Shown here piece by piece: positions 37,882 to 46,465 of a stretch of 64,000 nucleotides of DNA. Both the position numbers and the translations under genes were made by a program. The notes beneath the pieces are model-generated. The model saw only the letters and a program-made list of their open reading frames with translations. It did not search any database and was not told where the DNA came from. The DNA lies in contig NZ_CP051183.1 of the NCBI RefSeq assembly GCF_012295615.1, positions 749,001 to 813,000 on the forward strand. The letters are read 5' to 3'. Within the stretch, counting starts at the first letter, position 1. Every line of letters starts with the position of its first letter. The DNA comes from Bermanella marisrubri. Lineage in GTDB: Bacteria; Pseudomonadota; Gammaproteobacteria; Pseudomonadales; Oceanobacteraceae.

Positions 37882-38601
37882 ATGCTGAACAAGATTAATG
37901 CACAAAAGTTACTACTAGCCAGTTTGATTACACTGGCGATTTTTCCTGCCGTGATTTTATTGGCACGTACCGGTGCGATGCATTTCCGTAATAGCTTTCT
38001 CATTATGATCATCGCAGCCATTGTGGCTTTTATTGTTTTGGTGCTGGCGGTATTCAAAATGTCTCGTGCCAAAGAGGGGGAATCAAAGTCATTGATTCTG
38101 ACAATGTTATGCACTGCTACTCCATTGGTGATTTTGGGTAATTTCATTGCTTTGGGGCAATCTCGTCCGTTTATCCATGACATCACCACTGATTTTGACA
38201 CTCCGCCAGAATTAGTTGCGGCGGCAGATCTACGAACGCCAGATGAGAATCCAGTGACGTACATTGGTGGCGAGGTTATGGAGCTGCAAATGCAAGGCTA
38301 TCCAGATTTGAAACCGCTACTTTTGAATGTGAATCCAGATGAAGCCTTTGCAATGGTTGAAAAGCAAGTGCAAGTAGAAGGATGGGAGCTGGTTGCGAAA
38401 CACAAAGAGACCCTTCCTTATACAGTAGAAGCCGTTGCCACCAGCTTATTGTTTGGATTTAAGGATGATATTGCGATTCGTATTAGCAGAACCGAAAGCG
38501 GTACTCGCATTGATATGCGCAGTAAAAGCCGTGTAGGTAAAAGCGATTTAGGCGCTAATGCGGATCGAATCAAAAACTTCTTTGAAGCGCTTTCGAAGTA
38601 A
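37882..38601 (+). CDS. DUF1499 membrane protein
   Basis: 239 residues preceded by AAGGAG. Three hydrophobic helices in the first 95 residues are followed by a DUF1499 domain at about 110-239 (PDLKPLLLNVNPDEAFAMVEK, FKDDIAIRISRTESGTRIDMRS and SKSRVGKSDLGANADRI in successive parts). The domain's function is unknown. It starts 15 bp after the RCC1-like gene and ends 18 bp before pncC. Confidence 0.82.
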   Translation: MLNKINAQKLLLASLITLAIFPAVILLARTGAMHFRNSFLIMIIAAIVAFIVLVLAVFKMSRAKEGESKSLILTMLCTATPLVILGNFIALGQSRPFIHDITTDFDTPPELVAAADLRTPDENPVTYIGGEVMELQMQGYPDLKPLLLNVNPDEAFAMVEKQVQVEGWELVAKHKETLPYTVEAVATSLLFGFKDDIAIRISRTESGTRIDMRSKSRVGKSDLGANADRIKNFFEALSK

Positions 38602-38619
38602 CTTGGAGCATCAAACCTA

Positions 38620-39117
38620 GTGGATTGGCAACAAAACCATGTGGCGCAACTTGCTCAGTTGTGCCTAAGCAAGCAGCTCATGATCGCAACCGCTGAGTCT
38701 TGTACCGGCGGTTTAGTCAGTGCATGCATTACTGAAATGGCGGGTAGCTCTCAATGGTTTGACCGAGGGTTCGTGACCTATAGTAATGAAGCCAAAATGA
38801 CAGAGTTAAATGTTCTCGCCAAAACACTGGATACATATGGAGCTGTAAGCGAGGAAACTGCTCTAGAAATGGCCGAAGGAGCGGTAAAAAATAGCAATGC
38901 AAACCTTGCGGTGAGTATTTCTGGCGTCGCTGGCCCAGGTGGTGGCAGTGCAGAAAAACCCGTTGGCATGGTGTGCTTTTCCGTCTCGAGCCCCCATGGT
39001 AGCAGGGCTGAGACTCAATACTTTGATGGCGATCGTCATCAAGTTCGCCAAGCAGCCTGTGCCCATGCGCTGCAAATGATGATTGATGAAGCCTTAAAAG
39101 AAAAGGTTATAAATTAG
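38620..39117 (+). CDS. pncC: Nicotinamide-nucleotide amidohydrolase (CinA C-terminal type)
   Basis: 165 residues, the single-domain CinA_C form. Motifs: ATAESCTGGLVSACITEMAG, GFVTYSNEAKMTEL, SISGVAGPGGGSAEKPVG. It deamidates NMN to NaMN in the pyridine-nucleotide salvage cycle. It starts at GTG; TTGGAG lies about 14 bases upstream. Its place directly before recA is common in gammaproteobacteria. Confidence 0.93.
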   Translation: MDWQQNHVAQLAQLCLSKQLMIATAESCTGGLVSACITEMAGSSQWFDRGFVTYSNEAKMTELNVLAKTLDTYGAVSEETALEMAEGAVKNSNANLAVSISGVAGPGGGSAEKPVGMVCFSVSSPHGSRAETQYFDGDRHQVRQAACAHALQMMIDEALKEKVIN

Positions 39118-39150
39118 TCCTTTGCGTTAAAAAAGAACTGTGTTTTAATA

Positions 39151-39166
39151 CTGGTTAAATTTACAG
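39151..39166. promoter_or_regulatory. LexA (SOS) box of recA
   Basis: CTGGTTAAATTTACAG is an exact CTG-N10-CAG site, embedded in TA...TG as in the E. coli consensus TACTG...CAGTA. It lies 85 bp before the recA ATG. A possible promoter (TTGCGT, 17 bp, TTAATA) sits directly upstream. Confidence 0.8.
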
Positions 39167-39172
39167 TGTTTG

Positions 39173-39204
39173 CTGTATGAGCCAGTCCGATTCATAGCAT
39201 ACAG
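39173..39204. promoter_or_regulatory. Split SOS-box-like inverted repeat
   Basis: CTGTATGA (39173-39180) and GCATACAG (39197-39204) are separated by 16 bases. Joined, they would read CTGTATGAGCATACAG, which equals the core of the E. coli recA SOS box as I remember it. It lies 7 bases downstream of the intact LexA box and within the recA leader. Confidence 0.55.
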
Positions 39205-39250
39205 CGCACAACTCCCACACAAGTTGAACAGTATAAAAAGGTGAACGTTA

Positions 39251-40339
39251 ATGGACCAGAATCGCCAAAAAGCCCTAGACGCGGCTCTTAGTCAGATTGA
39301 ACGTCAATTCGGTAAAGGCGCCATCATGAAAATGGGCGAGCAACCCCGTGAGGCGATTCCTTCTGTATCAACCGGTTCACTATCATTGGACATTGCTCTA
39401 GGTATAGGCGGCTTGCCATTTGGTCGTATCGTTGAGATTTATGGTCCTGAGTCTTCTGGTAAAACCACCATGTGTTTGTCCGCCATGGCAGAAGCGCAAA
39501 AGGATGGTAAAACGGTTGCGATCGTTGATGCGGAGCATGCCTTAGATCCTTCTTATGCGGAAAAGCTGGGTGTGGATCTTGATAGCCTGTTGGTATCTCA
39601 ACCGGATACTGGTGAACAAGCTCTAGAGATTGTTGATAGCCTAGTGCGCTCCAATGCGGTGGATCTGATTGTTGTTGACTCTGTGGCAGCGTTAACACCA
39701 AAAGCAGAAATTGAAGGTGACATGGGTGACTCCCACGTAGGCTTGCAGGCTCGTCTTATGTCACAAGCGTTACGTAAACTAACGGCGAATGTAAAAAATG
39801 CTAACTGTATGGTGATCTTCATTAACCAGATTCGTATGAAGATTGGTGTGATGTTTGGTAACCCTGAAACCACAACCGGTGGTAACGCACTTAAGTTCTA
39901 CTCTTCTGTCCGCTTGGATATTCGTCGCACAGGTGCTGTTAAGAACGGTGACGAAGTGGTAGGTAACGAAACTCGCGTTAAAGTAGTGAAAAACAAGGTT
40001 GCTCCACCGTTTAAACAAGCGGAATTCCAAATCATGTATAACCAAGGTATCAACCGTCAGGCGGAAATCATTGATTTGGGTGTGAAGCTTGGTTTAGTGG
40101 ATAAGTCTGGTGCTTGGTACGCTTACAAGGGCGATAAGATTGGTCAGGGTAAAGCCAATGCTTGTGTCTATCTTCAGGAGAACCCAGAAGTTAGTAAAGA
40201 ACTTGAAAAGCAAATCCGTGATCAACTGTTAGTGGTTGCTAAGCCAGCAGAAGAAAAAGCGGAAGCGGAAGCACAAGCGGAAGCGCCTGCTGCAGAGGCG
40301 AAACCCGCAAAAAAGACTAAAGCGAAAGAAGAAGCATAG
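39251..40339 (+). CDS. recA: Recombinase RecA
   Basis: 362 residues. Walker [10 protein letters not shown] near residue 67, [17 protein letters not shown], Walker B-like [19 protein letters not shown]2 region [21 protein letters not shown]. It polymerises on single-stranded DNA for strand exchange and triggers LexA self-cleavage. The acidic/Ala-rich tail ([24 protein letters not shown] split at 340-362) is typical but ends with basic residues. AAAGGTGA precedes the ATG. Confidence 0.99.
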   Translation: MDQNRQKALDAALSQIERQFGKGAIMKMGEQPREAIPSVSTGSLSLDIALGIGGLPFGRIVEIYGPESSGKTTMCLSAMAEAQKDGKTVAIVDAEHALDPSYAEKLGVDLDSLLVSQPDTGEQALEIVDSLVRSNAVDLIVVDSVAALTPKAEIEGDMGDSHVGLQARLMSQALRKLTANVKNANCMVIFINQIRMKIGVMFGNPETTTGGNALKFYSSVRLDIRRTGAVKNGDEVVGNETRVKVVKNKVAPPFKQAEFQIMYNQGINRQAEIIDLGVKLGLVDKSGAWYAYKGDKIGQGKANACVYLQENPEVSKELEKQIRDQLLVVAKPAEEKAEAEAQAEAPAAEAKPAKKTKAKEEA

Positions 40340-40351
40340 TCTTTTTCAGTA

Positions 40352-40391
40352 GAAAAAAGCCAACTTGGAGATTCTAAGTTGGCTTTTTTTA
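40352..40391 (+). terminator. recA Rho-independent terminator
   Basis: Stem GCCAACTT / AAGTTGGC with a 9-base loop followed by seven T, 20 bases after the recA stop. It separates recA from recX, so recX may depend on read-through or its own promoter. Confidence 0.9.
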
Positions 40392-40560
40392 TGTTCAGGA
40401 TGAACGGTATAGCGCGATGCCATGGATGGCAAAGAGCGCATATGTTCAGGAAGAACGGGTCAAACCGGCTCCTGCCTCTTTTCGACACTTGCACATCCTT
40501 GTGCATCGTATAGCGGTTATCATGGATGGCAAAGAGCGCATATGTTCATAATTAAGTAAA
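40392..40560. repeat. Intergenic repeat element, two copies 100 bp apart
   Basis: A 28-bp sequence beginning CATGGATGGCAAAGAGCGCA occurs at 40421-40448 and again, identically, at 40521-40548. Related fragments flank both copies (ATGTTCAGGA-GAACGG at 40391 and 40442; GTATAGCG before each core). GTTC-N5-GAAC dyads recur. The pattern resembles the dispersed intergenic repeats of marine gammaproteobacteria. No coding potential. Confidence 0.8.
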
Positions 40561-40579
40561 TACATGGATCTAATTATTA

Positions 40580-41107
40580 ATGATGGATGATGATTGGCTA
40601 GACGAGCGCCACAGAAAGTCCAAGAAATCTATGGCTGCTCCAAAAGAGCTGAATGAATCAGAACTTAGACGCAAAGCAGTAGAGTTGTTGGCCCGTCGTG
40701 AATACAGTTTTGCTGAGCTAGAAAAGAAACTACTGCCATTGAGCAGCGATGAAACATTAGTTTATAACGCGTTAGATTGGATGGTGGAAAATGGCCTGCA
40801 AAGCGATCAGCGTTTTGCCACCATGTATGTTCGTAGTAAAGCCTTAAGTGGCTATGGCCCCATCCGCATTCGTATGGAACTCAAACAAAAAGGGGTCAGC
40901 GAATCCCTCATGGAATTAGCCTTTGATGAGCTTGCCAATGAACTGGATTGGATAGCCACCGTTGACCAGCAAATTGAAAAAAAATCTCGCAACCTCGACT
41001 TAGCGGACCCCAAAGACAAAAACAAGCTAATGGGTTATATGCAGCGCCGAGGCTTTTCCCTTGATCAAATATACTCAGGATTAGATCGTAGAAAATATAT
41101 CAGCTAG
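40580..41107 (+). CDS. recX: Regulatory protein RecX
   Basis: 175 residues. RecX three-helix repeats are visible: LRRKAVELLARREYSFAELEKKL, VENGLQSDQRFATMYVRSKA with GYGPIRIRMELKQKGVS, and a C-terminal RRGFSLDQIYSGLD. It caps RecA filaments and inhibits RecA. The first ATG is followed by a second; no strong ribosome site is seen, in line with low expression. Separated from recA by a terminator and a repeat element. Confidence 0.9.
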   Translation: MMDDDWLDERHRKSKKSMAAPKELNESELRRKAVELLARREYSFAELEKKLLPLSSDETLVYNALDWMVENGLQSDQRFATMYVRSKALSGYGPIRIRMELKQKGVSESLMELAFDELANELDWIATVDQQIEKKSRNLDLADPKDKNKLMGYMQRRGFSLDQIYSGLDRRKYIS

Positions 41108-41158
41108 TATGGAAACAAAAGCAGTACGGTAAACACGATTTAAAACGAGGCCAAAACA

Positions 41159-41971
41159 ATGAATGCCAGAAAAATCGCCATCGCACTCTTGAGTATAACT
41201 TTGATTGCGTGTTCAGAATCGGATGTGAGTTTTGAAACGATAATGAGTTCAGACCATCGCACTAGTGATCAAGTCCGGGATCAGTATCGCAAGCCAAACG
41301 TGACATTAGAGTTTTTTGATGTTCAGCCGAATCACACCGTTGTTGAAATTTGGCCCGGTGGTGGTTGGTACACGCGAATTTTAGCGCCTTACCTTAAAGA
41401 CAAAGGTCAGCTTTACGCAGCTCATTTTGATAAGGACTCGTCCGTGGAGTTTTTTAAGCGCTCACGCCGATCATTTGAGCAAGACCTGCAAGAACTGGCT
41501 GATGTCTATGGCAATGTGACGGTAACAACTTTTCATCCACCTGAGCAGGTTGATATCGCTCCGGCAGGCAGTGCCGATCGGGTTCTCACTTTTCGTAATG
41601 TGCATAACTGGTATATGCGAGGCGGTGGTGATGAGAAAGTGCTTGCAGCGTTCAAGGCGTTTTATAAAACCCTTAAGCCCGGCGGATTGTTAGGCGTGGT
41701 CGATCACCGGTTACCAGAAGACATGCCAGCTGAAGCCATGAATGCTTCAGGCTATATGCATCAAAGCTATGTGATTGCTATGGCAGAAAGAGCGGGTTTT
41801 AAATTGCTTGAAGCATCTGAATTGAATGCCAATCCTGCTGATACCGCGGATCACCCTAAGGGTGTTTGGACATTACCACCCAATTTGCGATTAGGTGAGG
41901 AAGATAAAGAGAAGTATCAATCCATTGGTGAAAGCGATCGTATGACACTTAAGTTCGTTAAGCCAGAATAA
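41159..41971 (+). CDS. Methyltransferase-fold lipoprotein (COG4798-like)
   Basis: 270 residues with a lipoprotein signal (LIAC, Cys18). The mature part has a class I methyltransferase layout: motif I region VVEIWPGGGWYTRIL, ADRVLTFRNVHNWY, and the post-motif KPGGLLGVVDHR. The family annotated as predicted methyltransferase (COG4798) often carries signal peptides, although SAM is not known to be available in the periplasm. It may therefore have another function. Its own terminator follows. Confidence 0.75.
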   Translation: MNARKIAIALLSITLIACSESDVSFETIMSSDHRTSDQVRDQYRKPNVTLEFFDVQPNHTVVEIWPGGGWYTRILAPYLKDKGQLYAAHFDKDSSVEFFKRSRRSFEQDLQELADVYGNVTVTTFHPPEQVDIAPAGSADRVLTFRNVHNWYMRGGGDEKVLAAFKAFYKTLKPGGLLGVVDHRLPEDMPAEAMNASGYMHQSYVIAMAERAGFKLLEASELNANPADTADHPKGVWTLPPNLRLGEEDKEKYQSIGESDRMTLKFVKPE

Positions 41972-42005
41972 TAAAACACCGCGCTCCTAAGCGCGGCGTT
42001 TTATT
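41972..42005. terminator. Bidirectional terminator
   Basis: Stem CCGCGCT / AGCGCGG with loop CCTA, flanked by AATAAAACA on the left and CGTTTTATT on the right. It separates two convergent genes. Confidence 0.82.
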
Positions 42006-42013
42006 AACTGAGT

Positions 42014-43969
42014 TTATTGGGGTATCTCACTTTGCGGGACGGTAGCGATAAATTCAGTTGCGATGATTTTACCGTTTATCATGACAATCGCATGCAGTTC
42101 TAGATCATCCGTGCTATCAGGGAATATATCGGCTGAAAGTTCAAATGATCCACCCTGAGATACGATTTCAGAGACAAGAAGGTTGGTATTACCATTGCTA
42201 TCTACAGATTGTATTCCTACTTCAACGGGATCATTACTAGTCACGTTTCCAGAGAAGAAAACATCCAACGTTTCTATATTGATGCTGGCTGTACTGTCTG
42301 ATACTAGGTCGTTAAAGTCAACCGAGCCATTGTATCTGGGGAAGGTTCCTTCCTCTTTCGTGATTCGGATGTTGTCTACTAGCCAGCCTCTAAAACCATT
42401 ATAGAGTCCATCTTGTGTAGAAAATGCAAGACGAATTTTGATTTGCTCTCCTGCAAACTCGGAAAGACTAATTGGCTCTTGTGAAGTCCAAGTTGGCGCT
42501 TTGTTGTAGCCCCGGTTTGAGTATGGTATCGGTGCGCGATTGACTCCATCTGAAGTAATTGGATCGGTAAGTGGGTTTAATCGAGCAATATTTTGCCATG
42601 TATTTCCGTTATCGGAAGACACCGAAACAATCATCAAATCAAAACCTTGATCATTTGGATTGACGGACTCAATTTCCCACCAAGTATCAAAGCTTAATGC
42701 AAGAGGGGAGGTCTCTGTGCCTAAGTCAATGACAGGCGATATAAGAGCGCCTGCATTGGGCATGTCCGATTCTCCCCCATCGAGTTCAGCACCTCCATTG
42801 CCACTTCCAAAATCTCCAAGAAAATTACCTGCTCCCAAGTTGTTCCCTGATCCTTGACCATACCAGCAGGCATAGTTGTCTTTAGGGTTTGGCACTACAC
42901 CATTAGAAGTATCGTCTGGTGCTAGTTGAACAAGATTATCGATCCAAGCTTGATTTTGGATGTCCAACCCTTGTTCATGCAGGTGCCAGAGGTTGGTAAG
43001 CTCTTCGGGGATTGGTGTTATTTCGCTTTCAATGGCCATTGCTTGATAGGTTTCTTGAGTTTCAATGCCATCAATTGGAGGTAAGTCATCAAATTCGTAG
43101 TCTAGCGGTTGAAACTCGATGACGTTCCAAAAACCACATTCTGCATCCGATCCCTGTTGCTCAAAGTCCTCTGAGTAAACGACGAGATCGGTTTTATCGC
43201 TAAGATCCAATTTGTAATTCATACCACTAATGGATGACGCAATGGAAGCATTTGCGAATTCAGAAATATCATGATCAACCCACTTTGTGGTGTAGCCTTC
43301 TTTTACAACTCGAATGCGAGCGTTTTTGAGCGCATTTAGTTTATTGATGGATACATTGATGACCAGTGTAAATTCGCCATCAGAATTCGTCTTGCTTATA
43401 GAGATAGCACCATTGGTCTCCTCTCCACCGGATACCTCTATTTGAGCATCCGCAAGCACTCCGTCAGGTCCATAAATGATACCGCTAAAGGACGCGAAAA
43501 TGCCTTCTCCCAAAAGGCTAACGGCGTTTGTTATTGTGCCTTCGCTATCTTTTGTAATGCTCACTGGTGCCGTTACAGCTGCGTTTGAAGCTGTGTTTTC
43601 CTGCCTTATCTCAAGAATGCTTTCGACTGTTGCGCCAGCTATAGAGATGGAAAGGATGTAACGACCAGGCTCTAACTCATTAACTTGGAGCTTGCCATTC
43701 GCGTCGGTATAGCTTGTTTGGTTTATATTTCGGGCAAGAGATTTACCAGAGACTTCCGATGCAGATTCAGAGTACTCACTGATTTCAACCATTGCTTGTT
43801 CAAGCGGTTGACCGGTAGCATCCAGTAGAGATATCGAGGAGATGTTATTCGGACTAGGTTGGTAATCGGGTATGGGCGGATCTAATATTGGCTCAGGTGT
43901 TTTATCTTCACTGCTTCCGCAGCCAGAAATTAAGACGCTAAAAAGCGTTAATAAAAGCAATTGTTTCAT
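42014..43969 (-). CDS. Large lipoprotein with carboxypeptidase-regulatory-like and MAM/jelly-roll-like domains
   Basis: 651 residues with lipobox ISGC (Cys17). Residues about 45-250 contain two Ig-like carboxypeptidase-regulatory-type repeats (TDANGKLQVNELEPGRYIL; FSGIIYGPDGVLADAQIEVSG). A region at about 265-550 has the marks of a jelly-roll/MAM-like fold (LALSFDTWWEIE, MIVSVSSDNGNTWQNIARL, IKIRLAFSTQDGLYNGFRGW then LVDNIRI). Probably a surface or outer-membrane-anchored binding protein. No catalytic motif seen, and no partner gene nearby. Confidence 0.7.
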   Translation of the reverse strand: MKQLLLLTLFSVLISGCGSSEDKTPEPILDPPIPDYQPSPNNISSISLLDATGQPLEQAMVEISEYSESASEVSGKSLARNINQTSYTDANGKLQVNELEPGRYILSISIAGATVESILEIRQENTASNAAVTAPVSITKDSEGTITNAVSLLGEGIFASFSGIIYGPDGVLADAQIEVSGGEETNGAISISKTNSDGEFTLVINVSINKLNALKNARIRVVKEGYTTKWVDHDISEFANASIASSISGMNYKLDLSDKTDLVVYSEDFEQQGSDAECGFWNVIEFQPLDYEFDDLPPIDGIETQETYQAMAIESEITPIPEELTNLWHLHEQGLDIQNQAWIDNLVQLAPDDTSNGVVPNPKDNYACWYGQGSGNNLGAGNFLGDFGSGNGGAELDGGESDMPNAGALISPVIDLGTETSPLALSFDTWWEIESVNPNDQGFDLMIVSVSSDNGNTWQNIARLNPLTDPITSDGVNRAPIPYSNRGYNKAPTWTSQEPISLSEFAGEQIKIRLAFSTQDGLYNGFRGWLVDNIRITKEEGTFPRYNGSVDFNDLVSDSTASINIETLDVFFSGNVTSNDPVEVGIQSVDSNGNTNLLVSEIVSQGGSFELSADIFPDSTDDLELHAIVMINGKIIATEFIATVPQSEIPQ

Positions 43970-44093
43970 GCATTAAAACCTTCCGTGGGTTGTTCGGGAC
44001 CAAAAGTTTATTCGCTTTTTATAAGAGTGGCTAGATTCCGAGATTATAACTTGGTACCAAAGCATTAGCTTAAAATGATTAAGTCCAATTAAT

Positions 44094-44109
44094 AATCAAT
44101 CTATTGATT
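44094..44109. promoter_or_regulatory. Inverted repeat in divergent intergenic region
   Basis: AATCAATCTATTGATT: a 7-bp perfect dyad with a 2-base centre, between two divergent genes (43969 and 44219). Possible operator; the regulator is unknown. Confidence 0.4.
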
Positions 44110-44218
44110 GCAATCTAGCGCTCGATGAATGACGTATTAACAGGCAATTTATTACTAATACTGTAAGATTTGCAGCAGATCCGCGACTGATATAAATACT
44201 TCAAATAATGGGTTTTCC

Positions 44219-46369
44219 ATGAAAAGACTGATTCTACTATGTGCCATTTTCACAACAGTGATAGCCTTTTTCGCGCTTGATCTTCATCAATGGCTTACAC
44301 TAGAGGCTCTCAAAGGAGGTTTGGGACAATTTAACCAATGGCTTGAGCAATCCCCTGTAATAGTCGGGGCCGCTTTCTTTGTCATTTATGTTGCTGTGAC
44401 CGCATTATCTTTACCCGGAGCAGCCGTTATGACACTTGCTGCTGGCGCCATTTTCGGTCTGGCTTGGGGTCTACTATTGGTTTCCTTTGCGAGCAGTATT
44501 GGCGCAACATTGGCGTTTCTTGTTTCTCGTTACTTGCTGCATGATACGGTTCAGCAGCGCTTTGGTGATCGCTTAAAGGCCATCAATGAAGGTATTAAAA
44601 AAGAAGGTGCGTTTTATCTCTTTACGCTTCGACTGGTTCCTATTTTCCCGTTCTTCTTAATCAACCTGGTTATGGGCTTGACCCCAATTAAGGCATGGAC
44701 GTTTTATTGGGTATCGCAAGTGGGTATGTTTGCAGGAACAATCGTATATGTGAATGCGGGTACACAGTTGGCACAAATTGATTCACTATCCGGCATCTTA
44801 TCCCCTGATCTAATTCTTTCGTTTGCATTGTTGGGGATATTCCCTCTGTTAGCCAAAAAACTTATTTCGATTATCAAAGCGCGTCGAGTCTATAAGAATT
44901 GGAAAAAGCCTAAATCCTTTGACCGAAATTTAATTGTTATTGGTGCTGGTGCTGGTGGTTTAGTCAGTGCCTACATAGCGGCTGCAGTAAAAGCCAAAGT
45001 AACACTGATAGAAGCAAACAAAATGGGCGGTGATTGTTTGAATTATGGTTGTGTCCCCAGTAAAGCGCTGATTAAAACCGCGAAAGTGGCGAAGCAAATG
45101 CGTCACGCCAGCCAATATGGTTTGAATGATCAGGAACCTCAATTTAGTTTTAAGAAGGTGATGGAGCGTATCCATAACGTCATAAAGAGTATCGAGCCAC
45201 ATGATAGTGTTGAGCGCTATGAGGGCTTAGGGGTGGAAGTACTGCAAGGCTATGGTCGTTTAATTGATCCTTGGACGGTGGAGGTCAAGCTTCACGACGG
45301 TTCCGTTCAAACACTAACCAGTCGTAGCATTGTGATTGCAGCAGGTGCAGAACCTTTTGTTCCACCGTTAGATGGGATAGACGACGTTAATTATGTCACC
45401 AGTGATACCTTGTGGGATAGATTTGCCGAATACGATGAGCTTCCAAAACGTATCGTGGTACTTGGTGGAGGACCAATTGGTTCGGAGTTAAGTCAAGCGT
45501 TTGCGCGATTAGGATCTGATGTGTCCCAAGTGGAAATGGGGGAGCGTATCATTGCCAAAGAAGACCTAGACGTTTCAGAGTATGCTAAAGAAAAATTGGA
45601 GTCCGATGGTGTAACAGTATTAATCAAACATAAGGCAATTCACTGTGGTATTGAGCATGGCGACAAGTACATTGTGCTAGAACATGATGGTGAAGAAAAG
45701 AGAGTCTATTTTGATGAGCTTATTTGTGCGGTGGGGCGTACTGCAAGGCTAAAAGGTTATGGGTTAGAAGAGCTAGGTATTGAAACTGATCGTACGGTCA
45801 TAACCAATGAATATTTACAAACACTTTACCCAAATATCTATGCGGCAGGTGATGTGGCAGGACCCTATCAATTCACCCATACAGCGTCGCACCAAGCTTG
45901 GTATGCGGCGGTAAATGGTCTATTTGGGCAACTGAAAAAGTTCAAAGTCGATTATCGTGTGATTCCATGGGTGACCTATCTTGACCCGGAAATAGCGCGA
46001 GTAGGCCTCAGTGAATCAGAAGCGATAGAACAAGGAATTGACTTTGAAGTAACTCGTTATGGTATCGATGATTTAGACCGCGCCTTGGCCGAGTCTGAGG
46101 CAACTGGTTTCGTTAAGGTATTGACGCCACCGGGCAAGGATAAAATCTTAGGCGTGACCATAGTGGGTTCCCATGCAGGTGAGTTGCTAACAGAATTTGT
46201 ATTGGCTATGAAGTACGGTATCGGCTTGAATAAGATTTTAGGAACCATTCATGCTTATCCAGTTTGGTCCGAGGCTAATAAGTTTGCTGCTGGCCAATGG
46301 AAACAATCTAACAAACCTGAAAAAGTATTAAAGTGGGTTGAGAAATATCACAACTGGATGAGGTCATAA
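44219..46369 (+). CDS. TVP38/TMEM64 membrane domain fused to FAD-dependent disulfide oxidoreductase
   Basis: 716 residues. Residues about 1-225 form a TVP38/DedA-like membrane domain (SLPGAAVMTLAAGAIFGLAWG, FLVSRYLL, LFTLRLVPIFPFFLINLVMG). Residues about 238-716 are a class I flavin disulfide reductase like MerA/LpdA: FAD motif IVIGAGAGGLVSAY, redox pair Cys273/Cys278 (GGDCLNYGCVPSKALIK), NAD motif VLGGGPIGSELSQAF, YAAGDVAGPYQFTHTA, and C-terminal HAYPVWSE in place of the usual HxHPTxSE. It lacks the extra C-terminal Cys pair of mercuric reductase. Membrane-tethered reductase of unknown substrate. This fusion is known in other bacteria. Confidence 0.85.
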   Translation: MKRLILLCAIFTTVIAFFALDLHQWLTLEALKGGLGQFNQWLEQSPVIVGAAFFVIYVAVTALSLPGAAVMTLAAGAIFGLAWGLLLVSFASSIGATLAFLVSRYLLHDTVQQRFGDRLKAINEGIKKEGAFYLFTLRLVPIFPFFLINLVMGLTPIKAWTFYWVSQVGMFAGTIVYVNAGTQLAQIDSLSGILSPDLILSFALLGIFPLLAKKLISIIKARRVYKNWKKPKSFDRNLIVIGAGAGGLVSAYIAAAVKAKVTLIEANKMGGDCLNYGCVPSKALIKTAKVAKQMRHASQYGLNDQEPQFSFKKVMERIHNVIKSIEPHDSVERYEGLGVEVLQGYGRLIDPWTVEVKLHDGSVQTLTSRSIVIAAGAEPFVPPLDGIDDVNYVTSDTLWDRFAEYDELPKRIVVLGGGPIGSELSQAFARLGSDVSQVEMGERIIAKEDLDVSEYAKEKLESDGVTVLIKHKAIHCGIEHGDKYIVLEHDGEEKRVYFDELICAVGRTARLKGYGLEELGIETDRTVITNEYLQTLYPNIYAAGDVAGPYQFTHTASHQAWYAAVNGLFGQLKKFKVDYRVIPWVTYLDPEIARVGLSESEAIEQGIDFEVTRYGIDDLDRALAESEATGFVKVLTPPGKDKILGVTIVGSHAGELLTEFVLAMKYGIGLNKILGTIHAYPVWSEANKFAAGQWKQSNKPEKVLKWVEKYHNWMRS

Positions 46370-46403
46370 CTTTCAACACAACTTGTTGATTAAAGATATA
46401 AAT

Positions 46404-46440
46404 AAAAAAAGGCCCAGCTTGCATCAGCAAGCTGGGCCTT
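46404..46440 (-). terminator. Rho-independent terminator of the PhoX-like gene
   Basis: A 14-bp perfect stem (AAGGCCCAGCTTGC / GCAAGCTGGGCCTT, loop ATCA). Read on the minus strand it is followed by a T run; on the plus strand no T run follows, so it mainly serves the minus-strand gene. Confidence 0.88.
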
Positions 46441-46465
46441 GTGGTTTACGACAAGCTCATATCAA

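Noticed and set aside
38863-40045. Long antisense frames in pncC and recA
   Set aside because: They lie opposite well-identified genes and show no independent domain or ribosome site.
40421-40548. CRISPR or attachment site
   Set aside because: Only two copies 100 bp apart, no integrase or cas gene, and related flanking fragments indicate an intergenic repeat element.
44219-46369. Mercuric reductase (merA)
   Set aside because: The N-terminal domain is a TVP38-type membrane domain rather than a heavy-metal domain, the C-terminal Cys pair of MerA is absent, and no mer genes are adjacent.
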